Positions 7,873 to 17,077 of a stretch of DNA of 37,418 bases are shown one piece after another. The stretch is taken from assembly GCA_022708025.1 (NCBI GenBank), contig JAKIZM010000033.1, positions 1 to 37,418 on the forward strand, given 5' to 3'. Within the stretch, counting starts at the first letter, position 1; every line of letters begins with the position of its first letter. Under the pieces are notes generated by a model. That model was not told the DNA's origin. It was given only the letters and a program-made list of their open reading frames with translations, and did no database searches. The translations under genes were made by a program, and so were the position numbers. Source of the DNA: Bacteroidota bacterium. GTDB lineage: Bacteria > Bacteroidota > Ignavibacteria > Ignavibacteriales > Ignavibacteriaceae.

Positions 7873-8499
7873 TTATTTCGAGTAAAGCTCAACTACTAAT
7901 TGTTCATTTGCAATTAATGGTACATCTGCTCTTTCCGGTATCTGAACAAATGTTCCGGAAAGTGTAGCTTTATCAACTGTTAACCAGCTATAAGTGTGAT
8001 CTTTTACTCTCTTAAGTGAATTATGGATTGCATCCAGTTTTTTGCTTTTTTCTTTAATCTGTATCGTATCTCCGGCTCTTAAAAGGTAAGCAGGAATATC
8101 AACAAGAATATTATTAACTAAAATGTGTCTGTGTCTTATTAACTGTCTTGCCTGTTTACGGGATGATGCAAATCCTAATCTATAAACAACATTATCTAAT
8201 CTTCTCTCTAACAGTTTAATAAGGTTTTCACCAGGAATACCTTTTTGGCTATTAGCTTTTTTATAATAATTTCTGAATTGTGTTTCTAACAGACCGTATA
8301 TTCTTTTAATTTTTTGTTTCTCTCTTAACTGAACTCCATATTCAGAAACTTTAGCTCTTCTGGAAAGTCCGTGCTGTCCCGGCGGATAATTTCTTTCTTC
8401 AAGCGGACATTTTTCAGTAAAACACTTTTGTCCTTTAAGGAAAAGCTTCTGTCTTTCTCTTCTACATAACTTACAAACTGAATCGGTGTATCTTGCCAT
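7873..8499 (-). CDS. rpsD: Ribosomal protein S4
   Basis: S4 is a primary 16S rRNA-binding protein that nucleates small-subunit assembly; in E. coli it also represses its own operon. This 208-residue copy has N-terminal cysteines at 9, 12, 26 and 31, consistent with the zinc-binding (C+) form. The S4 RNA-binding domain runs from about residue 98 ([29 protein letters not shown]). The gene has an ATG start and sits between rpsK and rpoA. I see no room for a structured leader in the short gaps around it. Confidence 0.97.
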   Translation of the reverse strand: MARYTDSVCKLCRRERQKLFLKGQKCFTEKCPLEERNYPPGQHGLSRRAKVSEYGVQLREKQKIKRIYGLLETQFRNYYKKANSQKGIPGENLIKLLERRLDNVVYRLGFASSRKQARQLIRHRHILVNNILVDIPAYLLRAGDTIQIKEKSKKLDAIHNSLKRVKDHTYSWLTVDKATLSGTFVQIPERADVPLIANEQLVVELYSK

Positions 8500-8517
8500 T
8501 TAGTTAATCTCCATAAA

Positions 8518-8904
8518 TTATACTCTTCTTTTCTTTGGTGGTCTGCATCCATTGTGAGGGATCGGAGTAACATCTTTTATTGATGAGATAGTTAATCCTG
8601 CAGTGTGCAATGCTCTTATTGCTGCTTCTCTTCCTGAACCGGGACCTTTAACAAAAACATCTATTTTTCTCATTCCTAAATCATAAGCTTCTTTAGCAGC
8701 TGCTTCTGCAGAAACTTGCGCAGCAAATGGAGTGTTCTTTCTTGAACCTTTAAATCCATTTTTACCTGCAGACGACCAGGAAACAGTATTTCCGTAAATA
8801 TCTGTAATGGTAACTATAACATTATTAAAAGTTGCTTTTATATGAGCAACACCATTAGAATCTACGTGAGTTTTTTTCTTAACCTTTTTTACAGTTTTAG
8901 CCAA
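8518..8904 (-). CDS. rpsK: Ribosomal protein S11
   Basis: S11 forms part of the platform of the small subunit near the SD:anti-SD helix. The 128-residue sequence is typical, with [54 protein letters not shown] and the C-terminal [16 protein letters not shown]. The start codon is TTG (8902-8904), fixed by the conserved N-terminus and by GGAGG eight bases upstream. It lies between rpsM and rpsD. Confidence 0.96.
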   Translation of the reverse strand: MAKTVKKVKKKTHVDSNGVAHIKATFNNVIVTITDIYGNTVSWSSAGKNGFKGSRKNTPFAAQVSAEAAAKEAYDLGMRKIDVFVKGPGSGREAAIRALHTAGLTISSIKDVTPIPHNGCRPPKKRRV

Positions 8905-8929
8905 TGCTTAATCCTCCGTGTATCAAATA

Positions 8930-9313
8930 TTATTTCTTAGTAGGTACTTTTTTCTTACCGGCAACAGTTCTTCTCTTGCCTTTTCTGGTTCTAGAATTAG
9001 TTCTTGTACGCTGACCTCTTACTGGTAAACCTTTACGGTGTCTGATACCGCGATAAGAACCAATATCCATCAGTCTTTTAATATTCTGCTGGACTTCAGA
9101 ACGTAAAGCTCCTTCAACACGATAATCTGCAGTAATAACTGCTCTTATTTCCGCAATCTCTTCATCTGTTAGCGCCGCAACTTTTTTAAGCGGATCAACT
9201 TTAGCTTTTTCTAAAATCTGTGCAGCTACAAATTCACCAATACCATAAATGTATTGTAAACCGTATAACACTTTTTTATTTTTTGGTAAATCAACTCCAG
9301 CTATACGAGCCAA
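8930..9313 (-). CDS. rpsM: Ribosomal protein S13
   Basis: S13 lies in the head of the small subunit and contacts the large subunit and P-site tRNA. The 127-residue protein opens with [15 protein letters not shown] and has the YGIG helix-hairpin motif. Its basic tail begins around [19 protein letters not shown]. The start is TTG (9311-9313), with GGAG seven bases upstream; there is no alternative ATG nearby. It follows rpmJ, the usual head of the alpha operon. Confidence 0.96.
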   Translation of the reverse strand: MARIAGVDLPKNKKVLYGLQYIYGIGEFVAAQILEKAKVDPLKKVAALTDEEIAEIRAVITADYRVEGALRSEVQQNIKRLMDIGSYRGIRHRKGLPVRGQRTRTNSRTRKGKRRTVAGKKKVPTKK

Positions 9314-9331
9314 TGATATACTCCTTTGTTT

Positions 9332-9445
9332 TTAACCTTGTCTTTGTTTGTGTTTTGGGTTTTTGCAAATAACTCTTACAACACCCTTGCGTTTAATAAT
9401 TTTACATTTATCGCAAATCTTTTTTACAGAAGCTCTGACTTTCAT
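9332..9445 (-). CDS. rpmJ: Ribosomal protein L36
   Basis: This short gene encodes 37 residues, [20 protein letters not shown] followed by [17 protein letters not shown]. Cys11, Cys14, Cys27 and His32 form the zinc ribbon of the C+ form of L36, a late-assembling large-subunit protein. The ATG is at 9443-9445 and the TAA at 9332-9334. It sits between infA and rpsM, the standard position. Confidence 0.96.
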   Translation of the reverse strand: MKVRASVKKICDKCKIIKRKGVVRVICKNPKHKQRQG

Positions 9446-9456
9446 TTTGCTTATTC

Positions 9457-9675
9457 CTATTTATACCTGTAGGTAATTCTGCCTTTTGTTAAATCGTAAG
9501 GAGAAAGTTCTATCGAGACCTTATCTCCAATTAAAATTTTTATAAAGTGCATTCTCATTTTACCGGAAATGTGCGCGAGTATTTCATGTCCATTATCAAG
9601 TTTAACTCTGAAAGTTGCATTTGGTAATGTTTCAGTAATTACGCCATCTATTTTAATTGGTCCTTGTTTTGCCAT
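9457..9675 (-). CDS. infA: Translation initiation factor IF-1
   Basis: IF-1 is a 72-residue OB-fold protein that binds the A site of the small subunit during initiation. The family core is clear: [60 protein letters not shown]. The ATG at 9673-9675 directly abuts the TAG stop of map, which suggests translational coupling. It is followed by rpmJ, a common order in bacteria. Confidence 0.98.
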   Translation of the reverse strand: MAKQGPIKIDGVITETLPNATFRVKLDNGHEILAHISGKMRMHFIKILIGDKVSIELSPYDLTKGRITYRYK

Positions 9676-10437
9676 CTAACAAATTGTTAAGATTTCCGGC
9701 TTATTTTTATTTATTAAAATTGTATGTTCAAAATGTGCTGATGCTGATCCATCTGCTGCTAAAATTGTCCACTTATCATCTGCAGTTATAACTTCATACT
9801 TGCCGGCATTAACCATTGGTTCAATTGCTAAGGTCATTCCGTTCTTTAATTTCGGACCTGTACCTTTTTTGCCAAAATTCGGAATTGATGGTTCTTCATG
9901 CAGATATTTACCAACACCGTGTCCACAAAGATCTCTTACAATCGAAAAACCATTTGCTTCTACATACTGCTGAACTGCAAATGAAATATCATGAACACGA
10001 TTTCCTTCAATTGCCTGCTCAATACCAAGATATAAAGAACGCTCGGTAACTTCCATTAATCTTTTCTTTTCATCATCAACTTCACCAACAGCTACGCTTA
10101 GTGCAGCATCACCAAAGTAACCATCTTTAACAACACCAATATCTATAGAAATCAAATCGCCATCTTTTAAAACTCTATAACCCGGAATACCGTGAACAAC
10201 CTCTTCATTAACTGAAGTACAAATCGACCCGGGATAACCAGGTGCTCCACCTTGTGAATAACCTTTGAATGCCGGTTTTGCATTATTACTTAAAATGTAA
10301 TCTTCGGCTATTCTATCCAATTCTAAAGTTGTAATCCCCGCCCTAACTTTTGCTTTGAGAAGCTGAAGAGTTTCAGCAACAATCTTACAGCTTTCTCTTA
10401 TATAATCAATCTCTTTTTTTGATTTAATTAAAATCAC
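9676..10437 (-). CDS. map: Methionine aminopeptidase, type I
   Basis: This cytosolic dinuclear metalloenzyme removes the initiator methionine from new proteins. The 253-residue length is typical of the type Ia pita-bread fold. All five metal ligands are visible: Asp99 (SIDIG), Asp110 (YFGDAA), His173 (GHGVGKYLHEEP), Glu206 (AIEPMVN) and Glu237 (FEHTILI), along with His82 and His180. The start is GTG (10435-10437), 6 nt after the secY stop. No adk gene lies between secY and map, unlike in many bacteria. Confidence 0.97.
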   Translation of the reverse strand: MILIKSKKEIDYIRESCKIVAETLQLLKAKVRAGITTLELDRIAEDYILSNNAKPAFKGYSQGGAPGYPGSICTSVNEEVVHGIPGYRVLKDGDLISIDIGVVKDGYFGDAALSVAVGEVDDEKKRLMEVTERSLYLGIEQAIEGNRVHDISFAVQQYVEANGFSIVRDLCGHGVGKYLHEEPSIPNFGKKGTGPKLKNGMTLAIEPMVNAGKYEVITADDKWTILAADGSASAHFEHTILINKNKPEILTIC

Positions 10438-10443
10438 TAAAAA

Positions 10444-11781
10444 TTATCTACGACCTTTAACCTTACCCGATTTCATAAATCCATCATAGTGTCTCATTAA
10501 TAAATGAGATTCAATCTGCTGCAAAGTATCTAATGCAACACCAACAACAATCAATAAACTAGTACCGCCGAAAAACTGTGCAAAGTTTCTTGAAACTCCC
10601 CATCCTGAAACAAACGCAGGAAGTATCGCAACAATTGCAAGAAAAATAGAACCAGGTAAAGTAATCTTTGTTAAAATATTATCAATAAAATCAGAAGTTT
10701 GTTTTCCGGGTCTGATGCCGGGAATAAAACCGCCCTGTTTTTTCATATTATCTGCAACATCTTTTGGATTAAAAGCAATAGCAGTATAAAAATACGTGAA
10801 AAATATAATCATCAACGCATAGAAAAATGAATAAACCGGTGATGTAAATACAAAGTAGCCTGCAAGTTTTTGTAAAAATTCGTTATCCGGGAAAAATGAT
10901 AAAACTGTGCCCGGTATAAACATAATCGACTGTGCAAATATTATGGGCATTACTCCCGCAGTGTTTACTCTTAATGGAATATATTGAGTTACACCACCAT
11001 AGACTTTTCTTCCAACTACTCTTTTTGCATACTGCACAGGAATCTTTCTTGTACCCTGAGTTACAAGTACAACACCAGCAATAATAAAAAACATAAAAGC
11101 TAAAATTATAATCTCGATTATAATTGATCTTTGTCCTGCTGTAATAAGTTGATATTCTTCGTGCACAGCAACCGGAAAACGTGCAATAATACCAATAAAA
11201 ATTATAAGTGAAATACCATTACCAATTCCTTTATCAGTAATCTGTTCACCCATCCACATCATAAACATAGTGCCTGAAGTTAAAATAATAACTGTAGAAA
11301 GAATCCAGCCAATGCCTTGAACAGCTTCAGGAACAATTGGTAATCCTCCCTGAACATGGATATTCAACAATCTTACAGTAACTCCCCAAGCCTGCATTGC
11401 AGATATAATAACGGTTCCATACCTGGTAAGCTGAGTAATTTTCTTTCTTCCCTCTTCACCTTCCTGCTGCAACTTCTGAAAATACGGAACAACAGCGCCC
11501 ATTAACTGCAAGATAATCGATGCAGAAATGTACGGCATTATCCCAAGAGCAAATATTGCTGCATTTGAAAATGCACCACCAACAAAAAGATCAAATAACC
11601 CAAACAGATTATCTGAAGAAGAATTTCGCATACTCTCGGATAGTAAAACTGTATCTACTCCGGGAATCGTTAAATGTGAACCTAGTCTTACAATAATAAG
11701 TAATGACAGTGTATAAATAATTCGCTGTCTAAGTTCATTGATTTTAAAAATATTTCTAAAAGTTTCTGTAAATCTTGACAT
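10444..11781 (-). CDS. secY: Protein translocase subunit SecY
   Basis: SecY is the channel-forming subunit of the SecYEG translocon in the inner membrane. The 445-residue protein shows about ten hydrophobic segments, starting with RIIYTLSLLIIVRLGSHLTI. Conserved stretches include NLFGLFDLFVGGAFSNAAIF (plug region), LGIMPYISASIILQLMGAVV, QLTRYGTVI, GIGNGISLIIFIGI and GGFIPGIRPGK. It sits between rplO and map at the end of the spc cluster. Its partner SecE is encoded near the right end. Confidence 0.97.
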   Translation of the reverse strand: MSRFTETFRNIFKINELRQRIIYTLSLLIIVRLGSHLTIPGVDTVLLSESMRNSSSDNLFGLFDLFVGGAFSNAAIFALGIMPYISASIILQLMGAVVPYFQKLQQEGEEGRKKITQLTRYGTVIISAMQAWGVTVRLLNIHVQGGLPIVPEAVQGIGWILSTVIILTSGTMFMMWMGEQITDKGIGNGISLIIFIGIIARFPVAVHEEYQLITAGQRSIIIEIIILAFMFFIIAGVVLVTQGTRKIPVQYAKRVVGRKVYGGVTQYIPLRVNTAGVMPIIFAQSIMFIPGTVLSFFPDNEFLQKLAGYFVFTSPVYSFFYALMIIFFTYFYTAIAFNPKDVADNMKKQGGFIPGIRPGKQTSDFIDNILTKITLPGSIFLAIVAILPAFVSGWGVSRNFAQFFGGTSLLIVVGVALDTLQQIESHLLMRHYDGFMKSGKVKGRR

Positions 11782-11790
11782 TTGTATTAA

Positions 11791-12252
11791 CTAAATCTTA
11801 GTGATAGAGCCACCAGCTGCTTCAATTTTTTGTTGAGCTGATTTACTGAAATCATTAACCGTTAAATCGAGTTTAGCTTTAATATCGCCTTTACCTAAAA
11901 CCTTAATTGGTTTTTTAGTGCTTGAAACCAATCCAAGTTTTTTAAGTTCTTCAGCATTTAATTTCTGATCCGAAATCTTTTTAAGATCAACTAATCTTTG
12001 TAAAGCATTTAAATTAACTACCTGATATTCAACCTTAAAAATATTTGTAAAACCAAACTTGGGTATTCTTCTTTGCAAAGGCATCTGACCGCCTTCAAAC
12101 CAGGCTTTGTGTTTTGCACCCGATCTTGATAGCTGACCATTTCTACCTCTTGTAGATTGCTGACCATGACCGGAGCCTTCACCACGACCAACTCTTTTGC
12201 GATTCTTTTTAGAACCTTTTGCATATTTAAGATTACTTAGAATATCCATCAT
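11791..12252 (-). CDS. rplO: Ribosomal protein L15
   Basis: L15 is a late-assembly large-subunit protein. Its Gly/Arg-rich N-terminal half threads into 23S rRNA (KKNRKRVGRGEGSGHGQQST, FEGGQMPLQRRIPKFGFTN). The globular C-terminal half ends in QKIEAAGGSITKI. The 153-residue length is usual. Two adjacent ATG codons are possible starts (12250-12252 and 12247-12249); I give the longer one. It lies between rpmD and secY. Confidence 0.96.
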   Translation of the reverse strand: MMDILSNLKYAKGSKKNRKRVGRGEGSGHGQQSTRGRNGQLSRSGAKHKAWFEGGQMPLQRRIPKFGFTNIFKVEYQVVNLNALQRLVDLKKISDQKLNAEELKKLGLVSSTKKPIKVLGKGDIKAKLDLTVNDFSKSAQQKIEAAGGSITKI

Positions 12253-12261
12253 AAAACCTTA

Positions 12262-12447
12262 TTAATCTTTTAATTCTTCAACTTTAACTAGATGACTTAC
12301 TTTTTTAATCATACCTCTGATTTGAGGAGTATCATTATGAACTTTTTGCCAATTAGGTCTTCCTAATCCTAAAGCTTCGATAGTAGCTTTCTGATCTTTT
12401 GGTCTGTCAATCACGCTTCTGGTTTGTGTAATTTTAATCTTTCCCAT
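12262..12447 (-). CDS. rpmD: Ribosomal protein L30
   Basis: L30 is a small large-subunit protein. This 61-residue copy has the family pattern: [20 protein letters not shown], then [20 protein letters not shown] and a short C-terminal helix and strand. ATG start. It lies between rpsE and rplO with gaps of 7 and 9 nt, its usual place in the spc operon. Confidence 0.95.
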   Translation of the reverse strand: MGKIKITQTRSVIDRPKDQKATIEALGLGRPNWQKVHNDTPQIRGMIKKVSHLVKVEELKD

Positions 12448-12454
12448 TATATCC

Positions 12455-12967
12455 TCAGTTAGAAGAAATGAACAAATCTTTTACGGTGATGCCTCTTTTG
12501 TTAGCCATTTTTCTTGCATCAATTTGCTGCATTAAACCATTAAGTGTTGCTTTAACCTGATTATGAGGATTGCTTGATCCAAGAGATTTGGTAAGGATGT
12601 CTGTTACACCGGCAGCTTCCAATACTGCTCTTACTCCACCGCCGGCAATCAAACCGGTACCGGGAGATGCAGGTTTTAATAACACTTTTCCAGCACCAAA
12701 TTTCCCTAATATTTCGTGTGCTACTGTTCCTTTAATTATAGAAACTTTAACAACATTCTTTTTAGCATCATCAATTCCTTTGGAAATAGCATCAGTTACT
12801 TCGTTAGCTTTACCAAGTCCAACTCCAACAACACCATTACCATTTCCAACAACGACTATAGCGTTAAAGCTGAATCTTCGCCCACCTTTAACAACTTTAG
12901 CAACTCTGTTAATGTGAACGACTTTTTCTTTTAGTCCTTCTGTCTCAGTTGATTTTACAGCTTTCAA
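12455..12967 (-). CDS. rpsE: Ribosomal protein S5
   Basis: S5 acts in decoding fidelity and forms part of the mRNA entry helicase. The family core is clear: [37 protein letters not shown], then the C-terminal domain with [19 protein letters not shown] and [18 protein letters not shown]. No ATG is available. I chose the TTG at 12965-12967 because GGAG sits six bases upstream. A TTG four codons earlier (12977-12979) overlaps that SD sequence and is less likely. That gives 170 residues. A tRNA-Gln lies just upstream, between rpsE and rplR. Confidence 0.94.
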   Translation of the reverse strand: MKAVKSTETEGLKEKVVHINRVAKVVKGGRRFSFNAIVVVGNGNGVVGVGLGKANEVTDAISKGIDDAKKNVVKVSIIKGTVAHEILGKFGAGKVLLKPASPGTGLIAGGGVRAVLEAAGVTDILTKSLGSSNPHNQVKATLNGLMQQIDARKMANKRGITVKDLFISSN

Positions 12968-13013
12968 ATAAATCTCCAAACAATCATTAATTAAAAAATT
13001 TTTCTAAACACTT

Positions 13014-13087
13014 TGGCTGCCGGAAGAGGACTCGAACCTCTACAGACGCCTCCAAAGGGCGTAGTCCTGCCATTAGACGATCCGGCA
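13014..13087 (-). tRNA. tRNA-Gln (anticodon TTG)
   Basis: The minus strand folds into a full cloverleaf. The acceptor stem TGCCGGA/TCCGGCA is followed by discriminator G and an encoded CCA at 13014-13016. The D arm is GTCT/GGAC, the anticodon stem ACGCC/GGCGT carries the loop CTTTGGA, and the T arm AGAGG/CCTCT carries TTCGAGT. The anticodon TTG (13053-13055) reads CAA and CAG, so the tRNA is specific for glutamine; the U1-A72 pair also fits tRNA-Gln. It lies inside the spc operon, 3 nt after the rplR stop and about 46 nt before rpsE. It is the only tRNA here with encoded CCA. Confidence 0.97.
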
Positions 13088-13090
13088 TTA

Positions 13091-13456
13091 TCAGAATTTC
13101 AAACCTGCTTCACGGGCTCCTTCTGCAACTGCCTGAATTCTTCCGTGATATCTGTAACCATTACGATCAAAAACAACATTTGTTATTTTCTTTTCCAATG
13201 CCTTTTTTGCTACCAGACTTCCTACCAATTTACCCTTCGAAATTTTTCCTTTAGTATTTTTCAGTTCTTCAGCCAACTCTTTTGATAATGAAGAAGCAGC
13301 AACTAAAGTGTTTCCGGTAGAATCATCAATAATCTGTGCATAAATCTGGTTTAAACTTCTATAAACAGAAAGTCTGGGCATTTCAGACGTACCAGATATT
13401 TTTTTTCTTAATCTGGTTTTTGATCTTGATCTTAAATTATTGTTCCTCTTTATCAT
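13091..13456 (-). CDS. rplR: Ribosomal protein L18
   Basis: L18 binds 5S rRNA and helps attach it to the large subunit. The 121-residue protein has the basic N-terminus ([20 protein letters not shown]), the [19 protein letters not shown] strand region, and the terminal [23 protein letters not shown] start. It follows rplF. Its stop codon is only 3 nt before the 5' end of the tRNA-Gln. Confidence 0.96.
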   Translation of the reverse strand: MIKRNNNLRSRSKTRLRKKISGTSEMPRLSVYRSLNQIYAQIIDDSTGNTLVAASSLSKELAEELKNTKGKISKGKLVGSLVAKKALEKKITNVVFDRNGYRYHGRIQAVAEGAREAGLKF

Positions 13457-13479
13457 AGTATTCTTAAACTCCGTTAGAA

Positions 13480-14019
13480 TTATTTACCAGCAGTTTTACC
13501 AGCTTTTCTTAAAATGTGTTCACCGGAATATTTAATTCCTTTTCCTTTATACGGTTCTGGTTTTCTGATTGATCTTAATTTTGCCGCAACCTGTCCAACT
13601 AACTGTTTATCAATGCCGGATATTACAATTTGTGTTTGTGTCGGAGTTTCAATTTTTATTTCAGCAGGCGGCATAAAATAAATCGGATGAGAGTAACCCA
13701 TATTTAAAAGTAAATTAGCTCCTTTTAGTTCAACTCTGTATCCAACTCCAACTATATCCAGTATTTTCTTATAACCTGAAGTAACTCCAACAACCATATT
13801 CTGCACTAATGCACGTGTTAATCCATGCAAAGCTTTGTTTGTTTTCTGATCATCCGGTCTTTTTACTTCAAGATTAGAATCTTTCAGTTCCAATTTCATA
13901 TTGGGATGAATTTCTCTTTGAAGCTCTCCTTTTGGACCTTTAATTTTAACAATACTACCATCAATAGTAACTGTTACATTTTTAGGAATTTCAATTATTT
14001 TTTTACCGATTCTAGACAC
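13480..14019 (-). CDS. rplF: Ribosomal protein L6
   Basis: L6 lies near the factor-binding site by the sarcin-ricin loop. The 179-residue protein has two repeated domains. It begins [18 protein letters not shown], contains [19 protein letters not shown], and ends with [20 protein letters not shown]. The start is GTG (14017-14019), preceded by GGAG with seven bases between. It lies between rpsH and rplR. Confidence 0.97.
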   Translation of the reverse strand: MSRIGKKIIEIPKNVTVTIDGSIVKIKGPKGELQREIHPNMKLELKDSNLEVKRPDDQKTNKALHGLTRALVQNMVVGVTSGYKKILDIVGVGYRVELKGANLLLNMGYSHPIYFMPPAEIKIETPTQTQIVISGIDKQLVGQVAAKLRSIRKPEPYKGKGIKYSGEHILRKAGKTAGK

Positions 14020-14039
14020 TTTGTTACTCCATCAAAAAA

Positions 14040-14435
14040 TTACCAAATGTAGCAAATTACTTCACCACCAATTGACTGATTTCTTGCTTCTTTATCAGTC
14101 ATCAAACCTTTGGAGGTTGAAATTACTGCTGTACCCAAGCCATTTAAAACTCTGGGCAGCTTTTCAGAATCCTTATAAATTCTTAAACCCGGCTTGCTGA
14201 TTCTTTTCAAACCAGTAATAGCAGAAGCTCCATCTCTGTATTTAAGGTGAATCTTAATTACGTTTTGTTTATTATCTTCCATTAAAGAAAAATCATGAAT
14301 ATAATTTTCCTTTTTCAGGATCTCAGCTAAACCTACTTTCATTTTGGAAGCAGGAATTTCTACTCTAAGTTTTTTTGCTTTAGCAGCATTTCCAATTCTT
14401 ACTAAAAAATCTGATATCGGATCAGTAACTGGCAT
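14040..14435 (-). CDS. rpsH: Ribosomal protein S8
   Basis: S8 is a primary 16S rRNA-binding protein of the small-subunit body; in E. coli it represses the spc operon. The 131-residue sequence is standard: [20 protein letters not shown], then [20 protein letters not shown] and the C-terminal [18 protein letters not shown] and [12 protein letters not shown] start. It lies between rpsN and rplF. I saw no clear S8-like mRNA operator near rplE. Confidence 0.97.
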   Translation of the reverse strand: MPVTDPISDFLVRIGNAAKAKKLRVEIPASKMKVGLAEILKKENYIHDFSLMEDNKQNVIKIHLKYRDGASAITGLKRISKPGLRIYKDSEKLPRVLNGLGTAVISTSKGLMTDKEARNQSIGGEVICYIW

Positions 14436-14447
14436 ATTCTTATACTC

Positions 14448-14717
14448 CTACCAACTTGATTTCTTTAAACCTGGAATTTCTCCTCTAAGAGCCATTTCCC
14501 TTAGAACCAATCTGGAAACACCAAATTTTCTGTAATATGATCTACCACGACCGGTAAACATACAACGGTTTTTTAATCTAACCGGGGATGAATTTCTTGG
14601 CAATTTCTGAAGTGCATCGTAATCACCTTTTTCTTTAAGCTCTGCTCTGAGATTCTTATACTTATCATAAAGTTTTCTTCTTTTAGCATCACGTGCAATA
14701 ATACTTAATCTTGCCAT
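14448..14717 (-). CDS. rpsN: Ribosomal protein S14 (zinc-free form)
   Basis: S14 lies in the head of the small subunit. At 89 residues this is the long form without the CxxC zinc motif found in the 61-residue C+ form. The sequence includes [40 protein letters not shown] and the family C-terminus [23 protein letters not shown] start. It lies between rplE and rpsH. Confidence 0.96.
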   Translation of the reverse strand: MARLSIIARDAKRRKLYDKYKNLRAELKEKGDYDALQKLPRNSSPVRLKNRCMFTGRGRSYYRKFGVSRLVLREMALRGEIPGLKKSSW

Positions 14718-14735
14718 TAATTCTCCTTTTATTCC

Positions 14736-15383
14736 TTATTTAACTTCTTTTTTTCTAAATGGTAAACCAAAAGTTTTTAATAATTCAAAAGCTTCGTTAT
14801 CTGTATGTGCTGTTGTAACAATTGTAATATCCATACCCATAACACGGGTTATTTTATCAACATTGATTTCAGGAAAGATAATCTGTTCTTTAACACCAAG
14901 AGTATAATTACCTCTGCCGTCAAAAGATTTATCAGACAATCCTCTGAAATCTCTTACTCTTGGTAAAGCAACATTTATCAATCTATCTAAGAATTCATAC
15001 ATTCTTTCTCTGCGTAAAGTAACCATAGCACCAATGTTCATATTTTCACGCAGCTTAAAGTTAGAGATAGCTTTTCTGGATTTTCTAACGCTAACTTTCT
15101 GTCCGGTAATTGCTTCAAGCTCTTTAACAGCCTCATCCATAATTTTTTGATCAGCAACAGCAGCACCAACACCCATATTTACAACAATCTTATTAAGCTT
15201 GGGTACCTGCATTACACTTTTGTAATTAAATGTTTTAACAAGTGCAGGAACAATTTCTTTTTTATAAATCTCACCAAGCCTTGGTGTAATTTTTATTTCT
15301 TTTTCTCGCTTAGCCGGAGCTTCTTTACCAGTTGATTTTGGCTTTGCTTCTTTATCTGTTTTTTTAGTTTTCTTTTCAGCCAT
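14736..15383 (-). CDS. rplE: Ribosomal protein L5 with N-terminal extension
   Basis: L5 binds 5S rRNA and contacts P-site tRNA at the central protuberance. The core begins near residue 34 ([20 protein letters not shown]) and contains [34 protein letters not shown] and [17 protein letters not shown]. The protein is 215 residues rather than about 180. A Lys/Glu/Ala-rich stretch of about 33 residues precedes the core in the same frame from an ATG. The extension may be real or the start may lie further in, but no internal ATG lies near the core start. Confidence 0.94.
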   Translation of the reverse strand: MAEKKTKKTDKEAKPKSTGKEAPAKREKEIKITPRLGEIYKKEIVPALVKTFNYKSVMQVPKLNKIVVNMGVGAAVADQKIMDEAVKELEAITGQKVSVRKSRKAISNFKLRENMNIGAMVTLRRERMYEFLDRLINVALPRVRDFRGLSDKSFDGRGNYTLGVKEQIIFPEINVDKITRVMGMDITIVTTAHTDNEAFELLKTFGLPFRKKEVK

Positions 15384-15407
15384 TTCTATAAACTCTGTTA
15401 AATTTCA

Positions 15408-15734
15408 TTATGGAATCATTTCGCCGGATACTCTGCTTATCCTGGCAATTTTCTTTTTACCTGTTTTATCATCCAAAATAATTTTTGATCCAATTCTTGT
15501 TGGTTCATTAGTTTTTGGATCCAAGATCATTACATTTGATATATGAATAGGTGCTTCCTTTTCCTGTATTCCACCCTGCGGTGAACGCTGAGTAGGTTTA
15601 GTATGTTTTTTACGAAGGTTAATTCCTTCAACTATTAAACGCGAAGTTTTGGGAAATACCTTTAATACTTTTCCGGTTCTGCCTTTATCATTACCGGCTA
15701 TAACTATTACATTATCATTTTTTCTGATTTTCAT
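15408..15734 (-). CDS. rplX: Ribosomal protein L24
   Basis: L24 initiates large-subunit assembly. The 108-residue protein carries the KOW motif at its N-terminus ([20 protein letters not shown]), then [19 protein letters not shown] and the [20 protein letters not shown] block. ATG start. It lies between rplN and rplE, its normal place. Confidence 0.96.
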   Translation of the reverse strand: MKIRKNDNVIVIAGNDKGRTGKVLKVFPKTSRLIVEGINLRKKHTKPTQRSPQGGIQEKEAPIHISNVMILDPKTNEPTRIGSKIILDDKTGKKKIARISRVSGEMIP

Positions 15735-15747
15735 TTATCGTAAACCC

Positions 15748-16116
15748 TTATATAACTTCTGGAGCTAATGAAACAATTTTCATAAATTGTCTCTCTCTTA
15801 ATTCTCTGGCTACAGGTCCGAATATACGTGTACCTTTTGGCTCATTTTGATTATTTATCAGCACAACAGCATTTTCATCAAATCTTATATATGAACCATC
15901 TTTTCTTCTTACTTCTTTTTTAGTTCTAACAATTACAGCGCGCGATACTTCACCTTTTTTTACAGTACCATTAGGAATTGCAGTCTTAACAGAAACAACA
16001 ATAGTATCACCTACTGTAGCATATTTTCTATCGCTTCCGCCAAGTACACGGATACATCTGACTCTTTTTGCACCTGAATTATCAGCAGCAATTAAATTGG
16101 TTTCTTCCTGAATCAT
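15748..16116 (-). CDS. rplN: Ribosomal protein L14
   Basis: L14 sits at the subunit interface and is the docking site of ribosome silencing factor RsfS. The 122-residue sequence is highly conserved: [20 protein letters not shown], then [35 protein letters not shown] and [23 protein letters not shown] start, between rpsQ and rplX. Confidence 0.97.
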   Translation of the reverse strand: MIQEETNLIAADNSGAKRVRCIRVLGGSDRKYATVGDTIVVSVKTAIPNGTVKKGEVSRAVIVRTKKEVRRKDGSYIRFDENAVVLINNQNEPKGTRIFGPVARELRERQFMKIVSLAPEVI

Positions 16117-16130
16117 CTCTCTATATCTCC

Positions 16131-16388
16131 TTACTTGGCTTTTTCAACAATTTCTACAAGACGCCATCTTTTATTTTTGCTAAGAGGACGTGTTTCCATG
16201 ATTTTAACTTTATCACCCAAAGCACATTCTTGTTTTTCATCGTGAGCCATAAGCTTAGTAGTCTTCTTAAAAAACTTCTTATAAATCGGATGAGGGACTC
16301 TTCTTTCGATTGCAACTGTAATTGTCTTATCCATTTTATTGCTTACAACAACACCAATTCTGGTTTTTCTTAATGCACGTTCTGCCAT
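16131..16388 (-). CDS. rpsQ: Ribosomal protein S17
   Basis: S17 is an early-assembling OB-fold protein of the small-subunit body. The core reads [20 protein letters not shown], then [40 protein letters not shown]. The open frame runs 21 codons further upstream, but that part overlaps rpmC and is not S17-like. I place the start at the ATG at 16386-16388, immediately after the rpmC stop, giving 85 residues. Confidence 0.94.
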   Translation of the reverse strand: MAERALRKTRIGVVVSNKMDKTITVAIERRVPHPIYKKFFKKTTKLMAHDEKQECALGDKVKIMETRPLSKNKRWRLVEIVEKAK

Positions 16389-16389
16389 T

Positions 16390-16623
16390 TTAAGAATTAG
16401 CTCCTTCCTTCGAAGTCTGTTGAGCTGCTTTTTCAGCTCTTTGTCTCTCACCTAAAATTGTTTTCATTCTTGCGATTTCTTTTTTAGCAAGTCTGAGTTT
16501 ACTTGTATTGTTCAATTGTTTAAGTTCATGAGAAAAGCGAAGATCTACTAAGTTTTTTTCTTCTTCTTCAATTCTTCTAACAAGTTCATCGCTTGTCATC
16601 TCTTTTATTTCATATAATTTCAT
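16390..16623 (-). CDS. rpmC: Ribosomal protein L29
   Basis: L29 is a helical large-subunit protein beside the exit tunnel, next to L23. The 77-residue protein has the two-helix hairpin: [20 protein letters not shown], then [20 protein letters not shown] and [17 protein letters not shown] short Ala/Gln-rich tail extends beyond the core. ATG start. Its TAA is 1 nt before the rpsQ ATG, so coupling is likely. Confidence 0.95.
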   Translation of the reverse strand: MKLYEIKEMTSDELVRRIEEEEKNLVDLRFSHELKQLNNTSKLRLAKKEIARMKTILGERQRAEKAAQQTSKEGANS

Positions 16624-16640
16624 AATAAATGATTCTCTTT

Positions 16641-17057
16641 TTATTCGTAATCAGGTCTACTAACGACTTTTGTTTTAATAGGTAATTTATGCGAGCAGGT
16701 CTTAAGTGCTTCATTAGCAAGCTCTTTTGAAACTCCTGCAACTTCAAACATTATTCTTCCCGGTCTGATAACTGCTACCCAGAATTCAGGTGCACCTTTT
16801 CCTTTACCCATTCTTGTTTCAAGTGGTTTTTTGGAAACAGGTTTATCAGGAAAAACTCTGATCCAAACCTTACCATCTCTTTTCATTTTTCTGGTCAATG
16901 CAACACGACAAGCTTCAATTTGTCTGTTGGTTATCCAGGCTGGTTCCAAAGCTTTAAGTCCAAAATCACCAAACGAAACTGCACTGCCTCTATAAGCTTT
17001 ACCAGCTCGTCTTCCTCTCTGGGACTTTCTAAACTTTACTCTTTTAGGCATTAACAT
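16641..17057 (-). CDS. rplP: Ribosomal protein L16
   Basis: L16 helps position aminoacyl-tRNA near the peptidyl transferase centre. The 138-residue protein opens with [20 protein letters not shown] and contains [20 protein letters not shown], then [17 protein letters not shown] and [20 protein letters not shown] blocks. A start at the first ATG is usual for the family. It lies between rpsC and rpmC. Confidence 0.97.
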   Translation of the reverse strand: MLMPKRVKFRKSQRGRRAGKAYRGSAVSFGDFGLKALEPAWITNRQIEACRVALTRKMKRDGKVWIRVFPDKPVSKKPLETRMGKGKGAPEFWVAVIRPGRIMFEVAGVSKELANEALKTCSHKLPIKTKVVSRPDYE

Positions 17058-17077
17058 AAGAAAAACTCCTGACCGAT

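Noticed and set aside
12570..12934. Plus-strand open frames opposite rpsE
   Set aside because: They are shadows of rpsE with Pro/Thr-rich composition, no SD and no recognisable domain.
13013..13285. Plus-strand frame beginning AAGRGLEPLQTPPKGVV
   Set aside because: It is the antisense translation of tRNA-Gln and rplR. Peptides of the GLEPL type are a known artefact of translating tRNA genes backwards.
16389..16451. Extended N-terminus of rpsQ
   Set aside because: The extra 21 codons overlap rpmC and do not resemble S17; the internal ATG right after the rpmC stop fits the family.
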